64,000 nt of DNA from Strongylocentrotus purpuratus (lineage: Eukaryota; Echinodermata; Echinoidea; Camarodonta; Strongylocentrotidae), in the NCBI RefSeq assembly GCF_000002235.5, contig NW_022145601.1, positions 27,761,228-27,825,227 of the forward strand, given 5' to 3'. The notes under the pieces were generated by a model. That model was not told the origin of the DNA. It worked only from the letters and a program-made list of their open reading frames with translations, and did not search any database. The translations under genes were made by a program, and so were the position numbers. The stretch's first letter is position 1, and each line of letters opens with the position of its first letter. Below are positions 24,496 through 37,894 of this stretch, piece after piece.

Positions 24496-24721
24496 GGGAC
24501 TTTTAGATTAAGTGGACGAGAACGGCGTTAGCGTCCACTGATCATGAGTGTCCATGGCAAGCCGTTTTAACACTTATTCCTATTTCTTGATATCAAGAAA
24601 TGATTTTCTGTTGTAAAGCAATGGTAATTCTTGATATTAAGAATTGAATTATTGGTATCAAGATATATATAAATAAATTTTAAAACGGCTTGCCATAGAC
24701 AAACATCAATCTAAAGGTCCC
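24496..24721. mobile_element. MITE with TA target duplication, inserted in a LINE remnant
   Basis: The termini are GGGACTTTTAGATT and, inverted, AATCTAAAGGTCCC, flanked by TA at 24494-24495 and 24722-24723. Nested inner arms (CAAGCCGTTTTAA / TTAAAACGGCTTG) make the whole element a foldback. No coding capacity. The TA duplication suggests a Tc1/mariner-type mobiliser. It shares its ends with the element at 27117-27228. Confidence 0.8.
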
Positions 24722-24723
24722 TA

Positions 24724-24900
24724 CTATCAGATTTTGATGACAAGGTGTGCAGGATGTACCTGAAACGCTGATGCACTTGGTTTCAAGATGCCCCAGTAAC
24801 ACAAGGCAGTTATACTGGATACATCGGGAAACACTTGGACAGTATAAAGAACAACAGAGTATATGATAAAGTTGCACTTGGTAGCACTTAGCACTCAAGA
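24724..24900 (+). pseudogene. LINE reverse transcriptase C-terminal fragment, right part
   Basis: Resumes the LINE sequence after the MITE: DDKVCRM in one frame, then ETLMHLVSRCPSNTRQLYWI and HRETLGQYKEQQ in another, so at least one frameshift is present. Cys, His and Cys in this order match the CRxC..E..xHLxxxCP motif of LINE C-termini. Non-functional. Confidence 0.55.
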
Positions 24901-25068
24901 ACAAAATACTGACTTGATCCTGTTTTGCAGAATGTTATGAAAATAACAGTAACAAATATCCGTTTCTTATAAAGCGCTTTATAGCATTAAAAACGCAAAC
25001 AGTATTATAGTTTGTTTTTGCAATTCAACTGATGAAATTATAGTCAACCATGTATTCAACAAGGCTTT

Positions 25069-25283
25069 GATAGAGCAGTGGTCTCGTAATCCGGGGACCC
25101 GGGTTCGAAACCAAGGCGATGCGCCAGTGCCCTTTGGTAAGGCAGTTATACTCTTCATTACCAGGTCCCTCGGAGAGGACCTAAAGCCGTCGGCCGTCTG
25201 GTTGCTTACTTACAACATGGAGTTATGCTTACAAGCATTTTTATGCTTTCTTAGCAGTCAGGTACAATAACCACCACCACCAT
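25069..25283 (+). mobile_element. tRNA-derived SINE, 5'-truncated
   Basis: Begins TAGAGCAGTGGTCTCGTAAT (box A side and anticodon-like arm), followed by GGACCCGGGTTCGAAACC, a pol III B box, then a conserved body with TACCAGGTCCCTCGGAGAGG and CTTAGCAGTCAGGTACAATA, and a CCACCACCACC tail. The first bases of the tRNA-like head are missing. It is a SINE, not a tRNA gene, because the acceptor stem cannot form and a long body follows. Confidence 0.8.
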
Positions 25284-26730
25284 TCAAAGGAGTGGGGTGG
25301 AGTGGGGTGTGGTTGGGTGTAGCCGGGAGGAGGGTATTAAAGAAGGGGGATGAATCAAGTAGAATTAAACTCTCTCAAAATGCACTGACATGACAAATCA
25401 TGGCAGTACCGGTAAAACACCAACCCTACAGAAATCAATAAGTCTTTGCTGTATGATGTAATAAGTAAATAATTGATCACTGTAAAGGGGCTGAATAACG
25501 TTGGGTTTGCCGATTGTACATTATTGATTTGTCCGTATAATACATGCTTTGTTAGTATTGTCTGGAAACACTCCATCTTGCACACACAGAGCTTAATTTG
25601 CATGATGAGAAAACGACCGCGAATGAGCTACGTACCACAGCCATACAGACTGACGAAAAAGAGAGTGAACTGAAGGGAGCGGGAGAGAGAAGGAGAGAAA
25701 GAGAGAGAGGGGGTAGGAGAATAAGTGTATCGTGAGCTTTGTGACATACAATAATTATCACAATGTGAAAAATTGCTGATGCACAAAAAAGCAGGTAGCC
25801 TACACATTACGATTACACTGACAATCAACTTGATGAACTAAAGACATTTTAGTTCATATCTGATTTATGGATTACGTTTTTTTCTCAGTAATCCGGAAAC
25901 GTTTTGTATATGCCAAATTTCTCTTTTGTTCCTAAAAGAACATAATCCAGTATCTAGAGGTATACAGTATAATTAAGCAGAGAATACTATTATGCCCAAA
26001 GTATCATATCGGTGGTAGGAGAACGGGTCTATGAATAGAAGGTACATGACAGGACTACATGTACCCTGCTTTCAAAGAAGTTTTGTTTTGTTTTGTTATG
26101 TGATCATTACAAAAAGTAAGGACCTAACTTTTTACTAGAGTATATAGGTGCGAACGGAATATACATCACGAAAGAGACATATTTATCATTGTGTATAATG
26201 TAAGCAGGGTGGTCTCCCTGCATAAGCGAATGTTAGAGTGACAACAATGTGCGTCAGCAGTATTGAAATAAATGGGTGCCAAGTATTTCTGTTATGATAT
26301 AAAGCTAAGTCTGCTAAGAGCATTTAGACATCACATAGAGTAGGCTAGTAAGGTGTTCATAACTTATCAGGTACATGTACATAAATTCTCATGCATTAAT
26401 CGTCTATAAATCTTACACGTGCTGAGAGGCAGAGGTTGTCATTTAAAAAATATAGTAGGTCCATGCTCACAGCTTACAGCCCGCCATAATATGTGACCCT
26501 TTTTTACTACTTGCACTTCCTCATTTGTTGTATGTACACTCTTCACAGAGATATAGATTGCATTACGGTCACTCTCATTCATCATAATTATTCAGTGTAT
26601 CCTTGGTGGAGTTTTTTCAAAAATAAAATTTGGCATTAACGAGTAAACCATTCCATAATAATAACGTATAAATATCGTATCCTACAGTCATTATTCCGTA
26701 TGATTATGAAATAGAAGGTGGTGCCGATAA

Positions 26731-26760
26731 TGTTTGTGTGTGTGTGTGTGTGTGTGTGTG
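26731..26760. repeat. (GT)n microsatellite
   Basis: Pure TGTGTG run of about 30 bp. Confidence 0.95.
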
Positions 26761-27116
26761 ACAGTATAAATGAGAAGTTAGAGTTTCTGCACTAACATCA
26801 ATCAATCAACAATTACTTTCGTGGACGCATTAATTCACAACACCGATTTCGCTTGGTGTTTACCTTGTTTGAAACCTATATAGCTTACTGAGTTCTTGAT
26901 ATAACTATAAACACAGTGAACGAGCGATACAAGCTCCGGCGACCGTGGAAAAACTCTCACTACATTAGGTTGAAGGTTCCAATAACCTAGCTCAACCTAA
27001 GTATAAAAAACCTAACATGAAAATCAAAGATGGACTGTAACCCCTTAATGTTTTGTATTTGACAGAATATAGCTCAGAGCACGTCGACAGAGCACGCGTC
27101 AGATCACCAGTTAATA

Positions 27117-27228
27117 GGGACTTTTAGATTTGCACAACGACAACGTGGATTGCTACGACCGACGTCCTTTTATTGCACTGCCTTTAATGGACGTCACACG
27201 TATCAGTCCACGCAAATCTAAAAGTCCC
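27117..27228. mobile_element. 112-bp MITE with TA target duplication
   Basis: Starts GGGACTTTTAGATTTGC and ends GCAAATCTAAAAGTCCC, flanked by TA on both sides (27115-27116, 27229-27230). The 17-bp terminal repeats are perfect, with further internal pairing (ACGTGGA/GTCCACG-like). Same family as the element at 24496-24721 but half its length. Confidence 0.85.
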
Positions 27229-28600
27229 TAATATGGTAATACATCCCTCATCATTGTGTTTGCTAACATCTACTGTTAACAGACATTTTCTACCCTTCAC
27301 TTTTCACGACTAATAAAGGCGGATGTTCTGTTTCCTAATCATGAGTCGACTATATACAGAGAACAGACGGAGAAAGTAATTGAATGAATGAAACATTATG
27401 TTCTTTATTATGTTATTGTGTGTGGTGGGTATACAATATTCATGTACTAATCCAATGACCAAGGTAATAATATTTCTATAAAGCACCATATTAATCCCTT
27501 ATTCCGAACAAAAATGTAATTCTCTTATGATCTATAAAACTATATACATGTACAATATACTTTTTTTTGTTTTGGTAAATGGTGTAAATAGTTAACAACC
27601 CTTTAGGAATTTTATTTGTCATATATTAAATATTTGAAAGGTGTTGTAGCGATTCAAGCTCTATGCATGTTTCATCACTTGTGGATGTTCATTCTTTAAA
27701 CTGTAGTTGACCTGTCTTTGATAAAACATTGTTATATTCTTTTTTATGTGAAGTCAATTTAAATGGATTGTAAAATTGCAAATGATTTGTTATATTATAT
27801 TATTTTTTATGTGATGTTAACTCCAATGAATTGTGAAATTGTGAACATGCATGCATGCATAAATAAATAAATAAAAGATGTTTCTTCAACAATAGTTTGT
27901 ACTCCATATGATTCTAAACCTTTTCGTGACGTATTATTGCTGACTCGAAGTAGAAGAAAAACTTTGGCTTGTTGCTATAGTGACAGTAATGACTAATATG
28001 CCAACTATACTTTGCATGATCGCAAGTCGTTAAAAAATATGAATGCTTTGAAGAACTCTTCCCGGATATTCATTGGGCTTAAAATGAATAATCACTCGCA
28101 AGGAAGAATATATATTACAAAACCTGCAAGAATCACAAATTATCAAACCAAAATACATTGCGCAGCGCACGTAAACTTATTTTTCCATGAAACGAAACTG
28201 GATAGCTTCGACTTGGTTCATAGCTAAATGTGGAAGAAATTTTCGAAATACATAGTATTTTTAAAGAGACAAAACTAAAAAATAATTGTTAATTATAACA
28301 TTATAATTATAAATGAATTCCAGTAACAATAACATTCCCATTTAGGATAGTTTTCCATTGTTGTACTATACTATTACTGTACATTATAGGACTCTCTGAG
28401 CAGCATGGTGGCTTGCCCACAATGATTACGTGATTGTCGTATTGAGGTCAATGTTGTTGTTGTTTAGGTTTATAGGCGTTTATCATTCAGGAGTAAATAT
28501 TTACGACTAACAACACATCCTCGTTGTTGCGTTTCAGTCGCTATATTATGATTGTCTTCAGGTACCATTCAATATGGTGGGTCGAATTGCACGGATATAA

Positions 28601-28670
28601 ATGAATTTACACGTATCTTTTCCATTCAGTATCAAATGAATTTACACGTATCTTTTCCATTCAGTATCAA
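28601..28670. repeat. 35-bp tandem duplication
   Basis: ATGAATTTACACGTATCTTT starts at 28601 and at 28636; the copies look identical. Confidence 0.9.
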
Positions 28671-30614
28671 ATTTAGTATACATGTATGCACGCCAAACGT
28701 CAAAAAGGATAACTTTGTTGATGGATGGAATAGTTGTAATGGCGTACGGAATATTGAATCAATACTTCAAACGATGCTATACGAGGACAACAAGGGAAAG
28801 CTAAACAAACTGACATTCAAAAAGTCTCGAATATAAAAATTGAACATAAAACTGTATAATCACTTCTAAACAAAGCACATCTATAACCTTACATTACACA
28901 TTCTTAATGGACAAGTTTATCCGTAACAAAAATGAATTCTTTTATAGTAAGGAGCTATAACCATAACCCATGCAATGTGAATGAAATATAGAAAGTCCAT
29001 TAAAGTGATGAATGACGTATGGAGGTGAAATAAGTCAAGATTAAAGGGGACGGTATTTGTGTAGCTTTGGGGGAAGTATGGGGTTCAATATTAACGCAAT
29101 GGTAAAATATTATCAGTATTTCTAAGGACTACCGTACACTTTTCCGTTTTTCTTTTAAGCTATGTTTCACACTGTAGAGTCAATTCGCAGAATACATGTT
29201 TTTTCACGAGTATACGATGGGAAACACAAAGTCATGTTCAACATGACTTGTTTACAAGTACTAATTTGCTAATTAGGTTCCATGTAGCCTACCCGTTTTC
29301 AGGTAGAAGATAATATTAGCCGATAGTGAAAACAGGAGTGAGTGGGTTAATCTAGCATGGCCTAAGTTCCTAATAGCCTCGTGATAGAACGATGTGTATT
29401 ATTTTGTTTTTAAATACACACTGTAAGGCTACAGTGGATTAATTCATATTGTAGGGTACTTGAACGCAAGTCCATAGATACAAGAAACAATCATGCCAAC
29501 GAAAGTGAAAGATTGCGATACTGATACGGCAATTATTATTTTGAACTAGTATCAAAGTTCGAGAGAGGGAGAGAGAGAAGGGGTGAGAAAACGAGAACAA
29601 TGGTAAAGCAAGTAATGTATTTGTCTGGCCCGTATTACTTTGAACCTACATGTACATGATTGCGATACTTATCTCAACATCGTGACAACCATGGTAATGG
29701 CACGTTGTAATGCCATATAGAATAAACAACAAATTTTTTTTAAATTAGCATTTCATAACCAATATATTTCTCGAGAAGCGCAGCGGCAATGTTTGTATTA
29801 ACACTCCAACAAAGAAATTGACTTAGGACTTCATATTGTTCAGTACAAAGCTATGTTTTGTTTTGTCCTTGTTTTACATAAAAATGGAGCTACAGATAAA
29901 CCTATATCACAGTTTTATTTCTACAAGGATGGATGTCAAAAGAACTATGTACATGTGAATGAGGAGGGTTAATATATTGCTATAGAAATGTCGTAACTGT
30001 TTCATTTCCTCTTCTGGCCAAATCATTTTGTCATAATATAATGTGTACAAGAATTGCTATTCAATAATGAAACTGTTTGCGTTGTGCTAAATCTGAAAAC
30101 TCCCACCCTGCCATTAACAACAATGTTAAACAATTCAAGAAGCTAATCAATAAATCAACAAATAATCATCAAATTGTATAGAGCCACTAGTTACTAAAAC
30201 TACTGATTAATTTGTAGTTTTGTACTTTAAAATACTGCTTTACTTATAAAATATGAGCATGTCGTAAAGTCAGTTCTAAGAGTAACAATAGGGATTGGGT
30301 GATGACTGATGAATGATGATAATTCTAAATTCCTTCATGTTACTCTTTAAGTTATATCAAAAATCTCTATGATTTTGGCCCAGGGGTCTCAGTCAAATAT
30401 TCGTGACAAAGAAAGAAGTAGGTCACTAGGTCCTTTAAATTATTTATTTTTTAAATCAGTTTGCCCGACGAACATTTTCGGTAACAAGAAGCTGTCATAT
30501 CAGTTTAGGTATAGGCCTATCCATATCTTAATGCAAGAAATATTTATCAGCTCAAACACACGGACAACCCAGTGTGCATGGAATATGGATAAGCAATCAA
30601 AATTATGAGGGGCC

Positions 30615-30760
30615 ATAAAGAAACACTAATGCCCCAATCACACCAAGGAGTTATCTCCTCGGTCACATCAACGAGACCGATACCATACCGACGACAGACC
30701 AAACGACAATGACGGAAAGGCCACGAATCTTTCGGCTTGGAGTCGGTGTGAACATGCATG
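30615..30760. repeat. Repeat-family member with CCCCAATCACACC end
   Basis: Reads GCCCCAATCACACCAAGGAG at its left end and contains GACCGATACCATACCGACGA. Related sequence occurs inverted near 34180-34245 (GGGTGTGATTGGGGTAT) and, more divergent, near 53410-53570. Probably a MITE family; boundaries approximate. Confidence 0.4.
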
Positions 30761-30891
30761 CTTTGCGGTGTAATGACATGCAATCAGTGTGAAATGATCT
30801 TAATGAACTAGCATCAAATTGGGTGAATGGTGATGCAGATCTGCTGCAGATCACCTTACACGGAATAAAGATTCTGATTATAATGATCAAA

Positions 30892-30943
30892 AGGTGATCT
30901 GCAGATCTGCTGTATACATGCATGTATCTTCTGCAGATCACCT
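30892..30943. repeat. Palindrome built on AGGTGATCTGCAGA
   Basis: AGGTGATCTGCAGA and TCTGCAGATCACCT flank a centre containing TACATGCATGTA. A related shorter palindrome, GGTGATGCAGATCTGCTGCA, lies about 60 bp to the left. Together they form a dense cluster of CTGCAG/GATC steps. Confidence 0.7.
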
Positions 30944-31387
30944 AATTATAAAATGTTATATTCATGACTGTGATCACGCCAGTGTATACTGGAGTGTCTA
31001 CATTGATTAATTACATTCTAGCCAAACTAATTTTCTACCTAGCTGAAATACATTAGTCTAGTGTGATGATGTTTTGCACATTATGAATAATTATGATTGC
31101 AAATGTGATCTCAGGTATATTAATCAATTTAGTGGAATTAGTGACTTTTTAACTAACCTAATCAAAATCTCATTGTTCCTTGAAGGTCGAAAATAATCAA
31201 TAACATCACAAGGTTGTAATATAAACTTCAAGCTGCATATCAAAATATCAAATTTGCTATTTTAAATTATGTCTTTATAATAGCCAAAATGCATCGGTCA
31301 GAAAACATTATCGATGGTCAATTTGTTTTGATCTGAACTGAACTTGACATGTCGAGTCCATTCATTACAAAATCTATTAGGCGTGTA

Positions 31388-32347
31388 CACTGTAAAAAAA
31401 TAATAGTCGAAATAACTCAATAAAATTGAGGAAAAGAAATGCCTTATTTTTATTAAGTAAATATTACCTACGGCATCTTAAGTAGAATTTACTTATTTTG
31501 CTGAATAAATTTTTACTCAGTTAAATCGAGTTACATTAACGTAAATAATTTAAGTATTGTAATCATTTTAGATAATTAAAAAAAAGCTATGATAGGATTA
31601 CATATTGCACGATTTGGTACCCATCTAATCTAACAAGTAACATCCACTAATCATTCATTACTTCTATTTAAGATTAATCACTAATCACTAACACTACTTC
31701 TATTTAAGATATAACCGTATATACATATATATATATCTACCACCATCACAAACTATTACATACGCTTCAATTCGACACATATTGAAAGGCTCCAAATTTT
31801 ATATATACTTGATCGTAGCATCTTAAAAGGAAAATTGGTTGACAATTTCCTGAAATATCAAGTTTTGATTTGTTTTGAACTGGGTAACAATTAAAAATTG
31901 TCTTGTCTTTGCTTAGCCATGTTAAATGAATTAATAAATGTTCTAAAGTCCTTAAATTTTCATTCAACCACAAAAAAGAATTGTTTTATTTTAAAAAAGA
32001 GTTTTATTTGGTCTTAATGAATTTTCATAAATTATGTAAATATTTCTATAACGCACTGCATCGGTCCTTACTTTAAAAAGATAAGAATAATCAACATAAA
32101 TTGTTTGAGTAATACGTATAATTTCTGATTTTGAGTTAAACTTACTAAATTAATACAAGCTGAAATTACTTAAAGTTCTTATGTATTTGATTTTACTTAA
32201 ATATTCCACGTATGTTCTACTAAATTGAAAGTTTGAGTTAGCAAGACTTAAATTTAGTGCGTAAGTGGCAAAACTAATGTTTTCAAGTAAATTCTACATG
32301 GAAAAAATACGTAAAAATTACCAATGAACAAATTCTTTTTTACAGTG
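31388..32347. mobile_element. 960-bp non-autonomous DNA element with TA target
   Basis: Ends in CACTGTAAAAAA and its inverse TTTTTTACAGTG, each flanked by TA (31386-31387, 32348-32349). The interior is AT-rich with repeated ACTTAA/TTAAGT blocks and no transposase frame. Superfamily not certain. Confidence 0.65.
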
Positions 32348-32862
32348 TATAATGTTCTGTGGCACTTTCCCCTCTCCGCGCGGGTGAATGGGCACTTTGT
32401 TGGTAAGAAGACAGACAGCTTGGATGTCACAAGTTGTTTCTTTCTAAACGCCTTCACCATTCTTTGCGATGGGTTTTGATATCATTTTATGATACATGTA
32501 TAATTATATAGGGCTATAGGCTAATCCATTTTAATTTTGTCATTGGTAACAAAATTGATATTAAATAACATATTGAGGTTTGGAGTCTTGGGACTTAGGA
32601 GTAATTTCTTTGTCGGGATATACAGGAAAAAATGAGCAAGATATTAGTATAATAAGTTATGCTGTTTACAAAATGAATTTAAAAATATGAAATTACAATC
32701 ATTATTTATATTTTAATCATTTCTCACTATTATTTTCTGGCTTTGTACTTGGTAGTGTTTGGTATAATGGTTTAGTCACTTTACATCCAATAAGGGGTTT
32801 GAATCATGTTTGCCCGCTGGGTGGTGGCGTACTAATATTCTTAGAAAGGATATCGACTCCAC

Positions 32863-32867
<5 letters not shown>

Positions 32868-32902
<35 letters not shown>
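32868..32902. repeat. (CT)n microsatellite
   Basis: Pure CTCTCT run of about 34 bp. Confidence 0.95.
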
Positions 32903-32904
<2 letters not shown>

Positions 32905-33139
32905 CCAGGTGTGGGTATCCTTTGAATGGTTTGAGTGACGTAAAGGTATTATGTAGGACCATCATATTATCCAGGATAATGTCTACGTGATGATCGCCTC
33001 ACGCATTGCGGATGTAAGCGATATGATGCCCTTTATACATATATGGATTTATTATTGTAAATTAATTATAAATGATAATGCAGATCGCACTTTGAATGAT
33101 GGCATGCGAGAGTGTAACTAATTTTGGTAGAAGAGGATG

Positions 33140-33310
33140 TTAAATCACCATTTAAAAGGGCCGAGGAGTGACCACTCTTTCAAAATGTCAGATTGATACT
33201 TTTAACATGCTAGATTCAACCTTTATAGTGTTGGATCCAGCATATTCAAAGTGGTAATCTACCATTTTGAAAAAGTGGTCACTCCTCGGCCCTTTTAAAT
33301 GGTGATTTAA
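33140..33310. mobile_element. Palindromic MITE with TTAA ends
   Basis: The perfect inverted repeat begins TTAAATCACCATTTAAAAGG and continues GGCCGAGGAGTGACCACT on each side (about 37 bp including TTAA, plus three more pairing bases outside). The total is about 171 bp with an AT-rich centre and no coding capacity. Arm identity is complete, implying a young insertion. Confidence 0.85.
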
Positions 33311-34179
33311 CATTTCAGTTTTTAGAGTGTATATTAGCAATTTGCCCACTATAGTTAAACGGGCCAACGGGGGTATGTTTATATTGATTTAAATAGTGGA
33401 ACATGTTGACATCAATATAATCTGTCCACGTGGCCCTAAAATCGTTTCAAAGTTCAAACCAATAGCTACGCCTCAAAATACGTCCCGTTGGTTGTATATG
33501 CCGACGACTTAATGCATAATAAGCCTACAGCCCTATACACACGTTTGCTTACAAAATGTTCAATGTGCCAAAAACATATTTCTAAATATCCTTGCGAAAG
33601 TTCAAAGCATTGATTCATTGGATAATGCTTCACGGGATACATTCTTATGTACATAATGTTTTCGACATCTAATAATCTCTTATCACTAATAACATCTCCA
33701 CATAGTGCTTTCTTTGCATACACATTTACCTTCTGTGTTGTCTAAACAATACACATACAAAATATGTGATTTTACCGTATTACACGGATCCGACTGGTAT
33801 AACAGGCTATTCTCTTGAGATCAATAGATAATATTGCACGCAACCTTGCATAGGACTATTTAATGTTAATAAGTACGTCACATAATGATGAAGACACGGA
33901 GCCGACTTGAATCTGTGTAAAAGATGATAATGATGTCCTTCATGACTATAGCATCTGAATGGTTCAATGCTGTCCATGTTGACAAAGATCACAGTAGAAA
34001 CTTCAAGACTAAATGAAAAGTTGGCACGGTCTTCTAGTGTAGGCATTGAAAATTGAAGTCAACTTGAGTGAAATATTATTACTTATTAGCCTAATGCTAT
34101 ACACATGCACCTCACACATCCACAGTTAAAATGAACCGACCAATTCTTAGCTACATGTACTAGGGGTAATCAATGTATT

Positions 34180-34245
34180 GTAATTTTTGGTTGGGTCTCT
34201 TGTCGGTCTGGAGTCGGCCTCGTGGGTGTGATTGGGGTATAAGAA
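34180..34245. repeat. Fragment of CCCCAATCACACC repeat family
   Basis: Contains GTCGGTCTGGAGTCGGCCTC followed by GGGTGTGATTGGGG; inverse of the 30615 family end. Confidence 0.4.
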
Positions 34246-35934
34246 ATCAAGGAAACGTATGCGTAAAAGCGACAGATCAATGAGTTCATCCCCCCCCCCC
34301 AATTTTTTTAAAACTGAAAGTGAATAGACGCCCCGGACATACATGGGTATGTACCTGTATAAGAACGTGTAATGCAGGCACAATGCGTAGTTCCAGAACA
34401 AGCTTAAAAGTGCACAGTTACAATCAAATAAAGTGGACGGATATTGGTCATGCCGATAAAAGGAAAGTAGGAAACCATTGTATCTGAACTGTAGACCTTT
34501 TCCTACAGGAAGATACTACGTAACCAACACAGGAAGTAGTTAACTGAAGAATCACAGCTACACTCCCCCACAATCCCACAATACAATTTGATTAACCATC
34601 CTACTAGAAAAGGAGGGTTTAAAAAGTTTCCTAAATCCTATATTTTACCATTCAAATAACAGAGAATTCATATACTGTACAATCAACGTAATTCATGTAA
34701 ATAAAAGTGACTTTATCATGTTCATGCAATCACTGGCAATCTTTACTCATAGTTGTATTAGGCACATTCATTACTTGAACCATGTACATTAAATATTGAT
34801 TATTGGTGGGCAAAGATTATAACTGAATAATGGGTACAAACAGGTCATTGCGCCATGACATCAATAAAATCATTCTGTTTTGGGCAAAGGAAAATGTTTG
34901 GCATTCATACAAATCTATACAATAAAATTCCCCCAAAAGAGTAGACTTTTAAAAGGAAAGTCCACCTCGAACTAATTTGACATTATTAATAAAAGCAAAA
35001 GTCCAGAAAACAGCTACGTAAAAGTTTGAAAACTTCCTTGATTCGATGAAAAGAGTAAGAAAGCTGTACATAATATTATACACGTTTTGGAGATCTCTGA
35101 ATAATCAACTAAAATGTTAATTTATAATGCCTCCCGGCATTATCTTCGGTAGCAGAGGCATTGTTACAGCTGTAATGAAAAACGAAAGTCCCACTGTCGC
35201 GAGCGAACACATTCCTTATTGCTTTAGTTTTATGTACATAATTATCACCTACCACAAAAATAAACTCATAAAAACATCACGTCCAAGCTAATGATTAACC
35301 AAATGAGAGTAACTCTGTCTCTGCGTCGACTTTCATTTCCGCGATTTATACATGTAAGTTTAGAAATACCCTTGCTTTATTTGAACGAGAACACGTGAGT
35401 CGTAAATCAAATCAGCCTATCAATCATTGTCAGATAAAACGCAACACAAACAAAAAATAAAAAGCAAAATATTAAAGGACAATGGAACAATAAAGGACGG
35501 TTTAGGTGAAACAGAAAGCAAAAGAAAGTACAATTTTCAGAACTTAATAGTTCCGTATGGAAAGTCTGCTCAGTCATAAATTGTGAAATTTGTTGATTTT
35601 ATCAATTTATGTGCTTCAAATTGAAAAATTAGTCTCATATCATAGCGACCTCTTCGCAAATTCTAGATTATATTTGTAATCAGTCCACAAACTTCAACAT
35701 CAGTCTGAAATCAGCAATCATCATGTTTCTAAATGTTGCGAGAAAGCGAATAGAGCGAGGAAGAAAGACATTTTATTATCTTATAAATGCATTTCCTCAT
35801 GAAAATCTCTATCTGTTTCTAATTCTAATATTTGGTTCTCACAAGATCGACGTTATTTAAAAAAAATGTTTTTAATCATATAACTATATTATGTAAATTA
35901 ATAATGAATTGTGCAACCCGGATGATAACGCTGG

Positions 35935-36160
35935 TCTTAATAGTAACCCATACAGACAGGGAAGCCATACCAGAGTTATTATTCGCAGCAGCATTGTCAA
36001 GTACATGTATATACATGTACACCTTGGTCAAGAGAAACAAATGTGGACCAAAAGCACATTGTCCAAGGATGTTAAGCACCGTGCAAGGATCGAACCAAGG
36101 ACCCCTCAAAGAAGAGTCAAAAGTTATCACCAATATACGACAGTGCTCCTACATGAAGGC
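35935..36160 (-). mobile_element. tRNA-derived SINE, minus strand
   Basis: Read on the minus strand it begins GGAGCACTGTCGTATATTGG, has a B box in CCTTGGTTCGATCCTTGCAC, and continues GGACAATGTGCTTTTGGTCC and TCTCTTGACCAAGGTGTACA. Head and body differ from the SINE at 25069, so it is a second family. It contains a TACATGTATATACATGTA block. Confidence 0.7.
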
Positions 36161-36744
36161 CAAGTACACGTATCTCAGCTACTATGCCTTTAACAGCGGA
36201 GGAGGGAAGGGGGGGGGGGGCTGTCTTGAGTCCGATGAAATATAGATCAAGGTCTAAATAAAATAATCAGTGTCTAGTCACACTCACTCTATAGTGTAAA
36301 CAAAGTCATCCAGGAATGAATAACATGAATACCATCATTAACCGTCATGAGATAATAAATACAACTATTACTTGACAAAGTCCTAAGGGTGAAAAATTGG
36401 TAAAACATTTTTTTGTGTGTACGATACCATTTTTTTTGTGGACGAAGAATACTTATTTCTTTGTAGTTTTGTGTATTTTCTGGAAGTCCGAGTATAACTT
36501 TAGACTTTCTCATACATGTAAAGTATATAGGCTAGTATATGACAAATAAAAACATATTCTCTTCTTCTTCTTCTCTTCTTCAAGATAATCTGCCTCCTTC
36601 AATACTGAAGATTCTTGCAGATGCCGTATACTCAGCCTGATTGGGGTTCATACAAAAATGGAAACTTCTCAGCAATGTTGATTGATACGCAACATGTTTT
36701 GATATGGAACATTATTCAACATTTTGATTACATCCATCTATAAT

Positions 36745-36800
36745 AAAAAAATCAACAATAATTATAATAAATAATAAATAATAATAATAGTAATAACATT
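36745..36800. repeat. (AAT)n-rich tract
   Basis: Interrupted AATAAT repeats. Confidence 0.85.
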
Positions 36801-37894
36801 AGTAAATATAAATATTCATTAAATATACGTTACAATAACCAAAACAAAACAACGACAAAATTATACGGTCTAATAAGTATTAACGATCATTATTTGTCAT
36901 GATCTTATCATTATCATTATAATTGGTATCAACAGTATTATTGGTTCTGTTGTTATCATTATCATCATTAATGCATGTTTAACTATTGTTATTACATACA
37001 ATTATTTATGACATTCCACACAAAAATGAGTGACCAAATACAAGGTTTATTGGATGTGTGTATTTTCATGTGATGAAATGACAAGCAAGCATGCATGAGT
37101 CATTTAAAAAACTACATCATCATAACGACACTATACTATCAAGCAGAAACCAGTGTGCAGTCAAAAGTTTAAGGTCTTCGTCTCTTTGTTTCTTTTCTTT
37201 TTTAATGTTATTATCGATATCACACGTGCGCTAAAGTACCGTCTATCACGAGGATTAAATATAAAGCGAATATAGAGTACATGGGTGTAATAGGTCCATG
37301 GTATAAGTGTACAGGTAGGTTTATATTATTATGCACACTGTCCTCCGTGATAAGTCGCATGTACATGTGTGATCGTGAGTGCATAATACTTCCCCGTCGG
37401 TACAGTGGTGGCCGTGTATATATTCGGTCATATATTGTGTAGTCAATAGTGTAGCGTTTCTTGACAGAAAAACCCTTCTGCTTGGAGGAGTTTAACAAAA
37501 TGTATTTTATGTTTATCTTTAATATTTTGAAAGCTTTCCTTCCAGGGATATTATGGTAAAGCGAGACATAGTCTTAGCGGGAACATATATCACCGAACGA
37601 AATGGACTGATTCGGTCTCATCACTCTCATCACTCTCATGTATCCCCTATGTATCATATTCATAGTCGCTAGGCTAGGACATCATTACATGTACAACCCG
37701 ATTTACTCTACCAGGAAATTCCCGAAATAGTGGTAGACAAAGAAAATGTTCTTTCCTCGCCTCGTCAACATATATTACAGACAACGAAGAAGCCCGGTCC
37801 GTATACAAAAACCATACACATGATTGAAGTATAACAAATAGAAGCCGGTCGCGTTCGTTTTGCTTCGGGTATTTCTACGATCTTCTTGTCTTAC

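Larger units (their letters stand above)
14050..37894. other. Gene-free stretch between the two ABCB1 first exons
   Basis: Nearly 24 kb without a supportable gene on either strand. It would be intronic in the distal ABCB1 transcript. Its contents are microsatellites, MITEs, a split LINE remnant, SINEs and several foldbacks, listed separately. Stretches 19.0-21.9, 28.7-30.3 and 36.2-37.9 kb show nothing beyond simple repeats. Confidence 0.5.

Noticed and set aside
25069-25283. Possible tRNA gene (B box GGGTTCGAAACC)
   Set aside because: No acceptor stem closes, the 5' head is truncated and a long conserved SINE body follows. The same reasoning applies to 35935-36160.
28552-28836. 94-codon plus-strand open frame
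   Set aside because: It starts at TTG, contains the 35-bp tandem duplication, and shows no recognisable domain.
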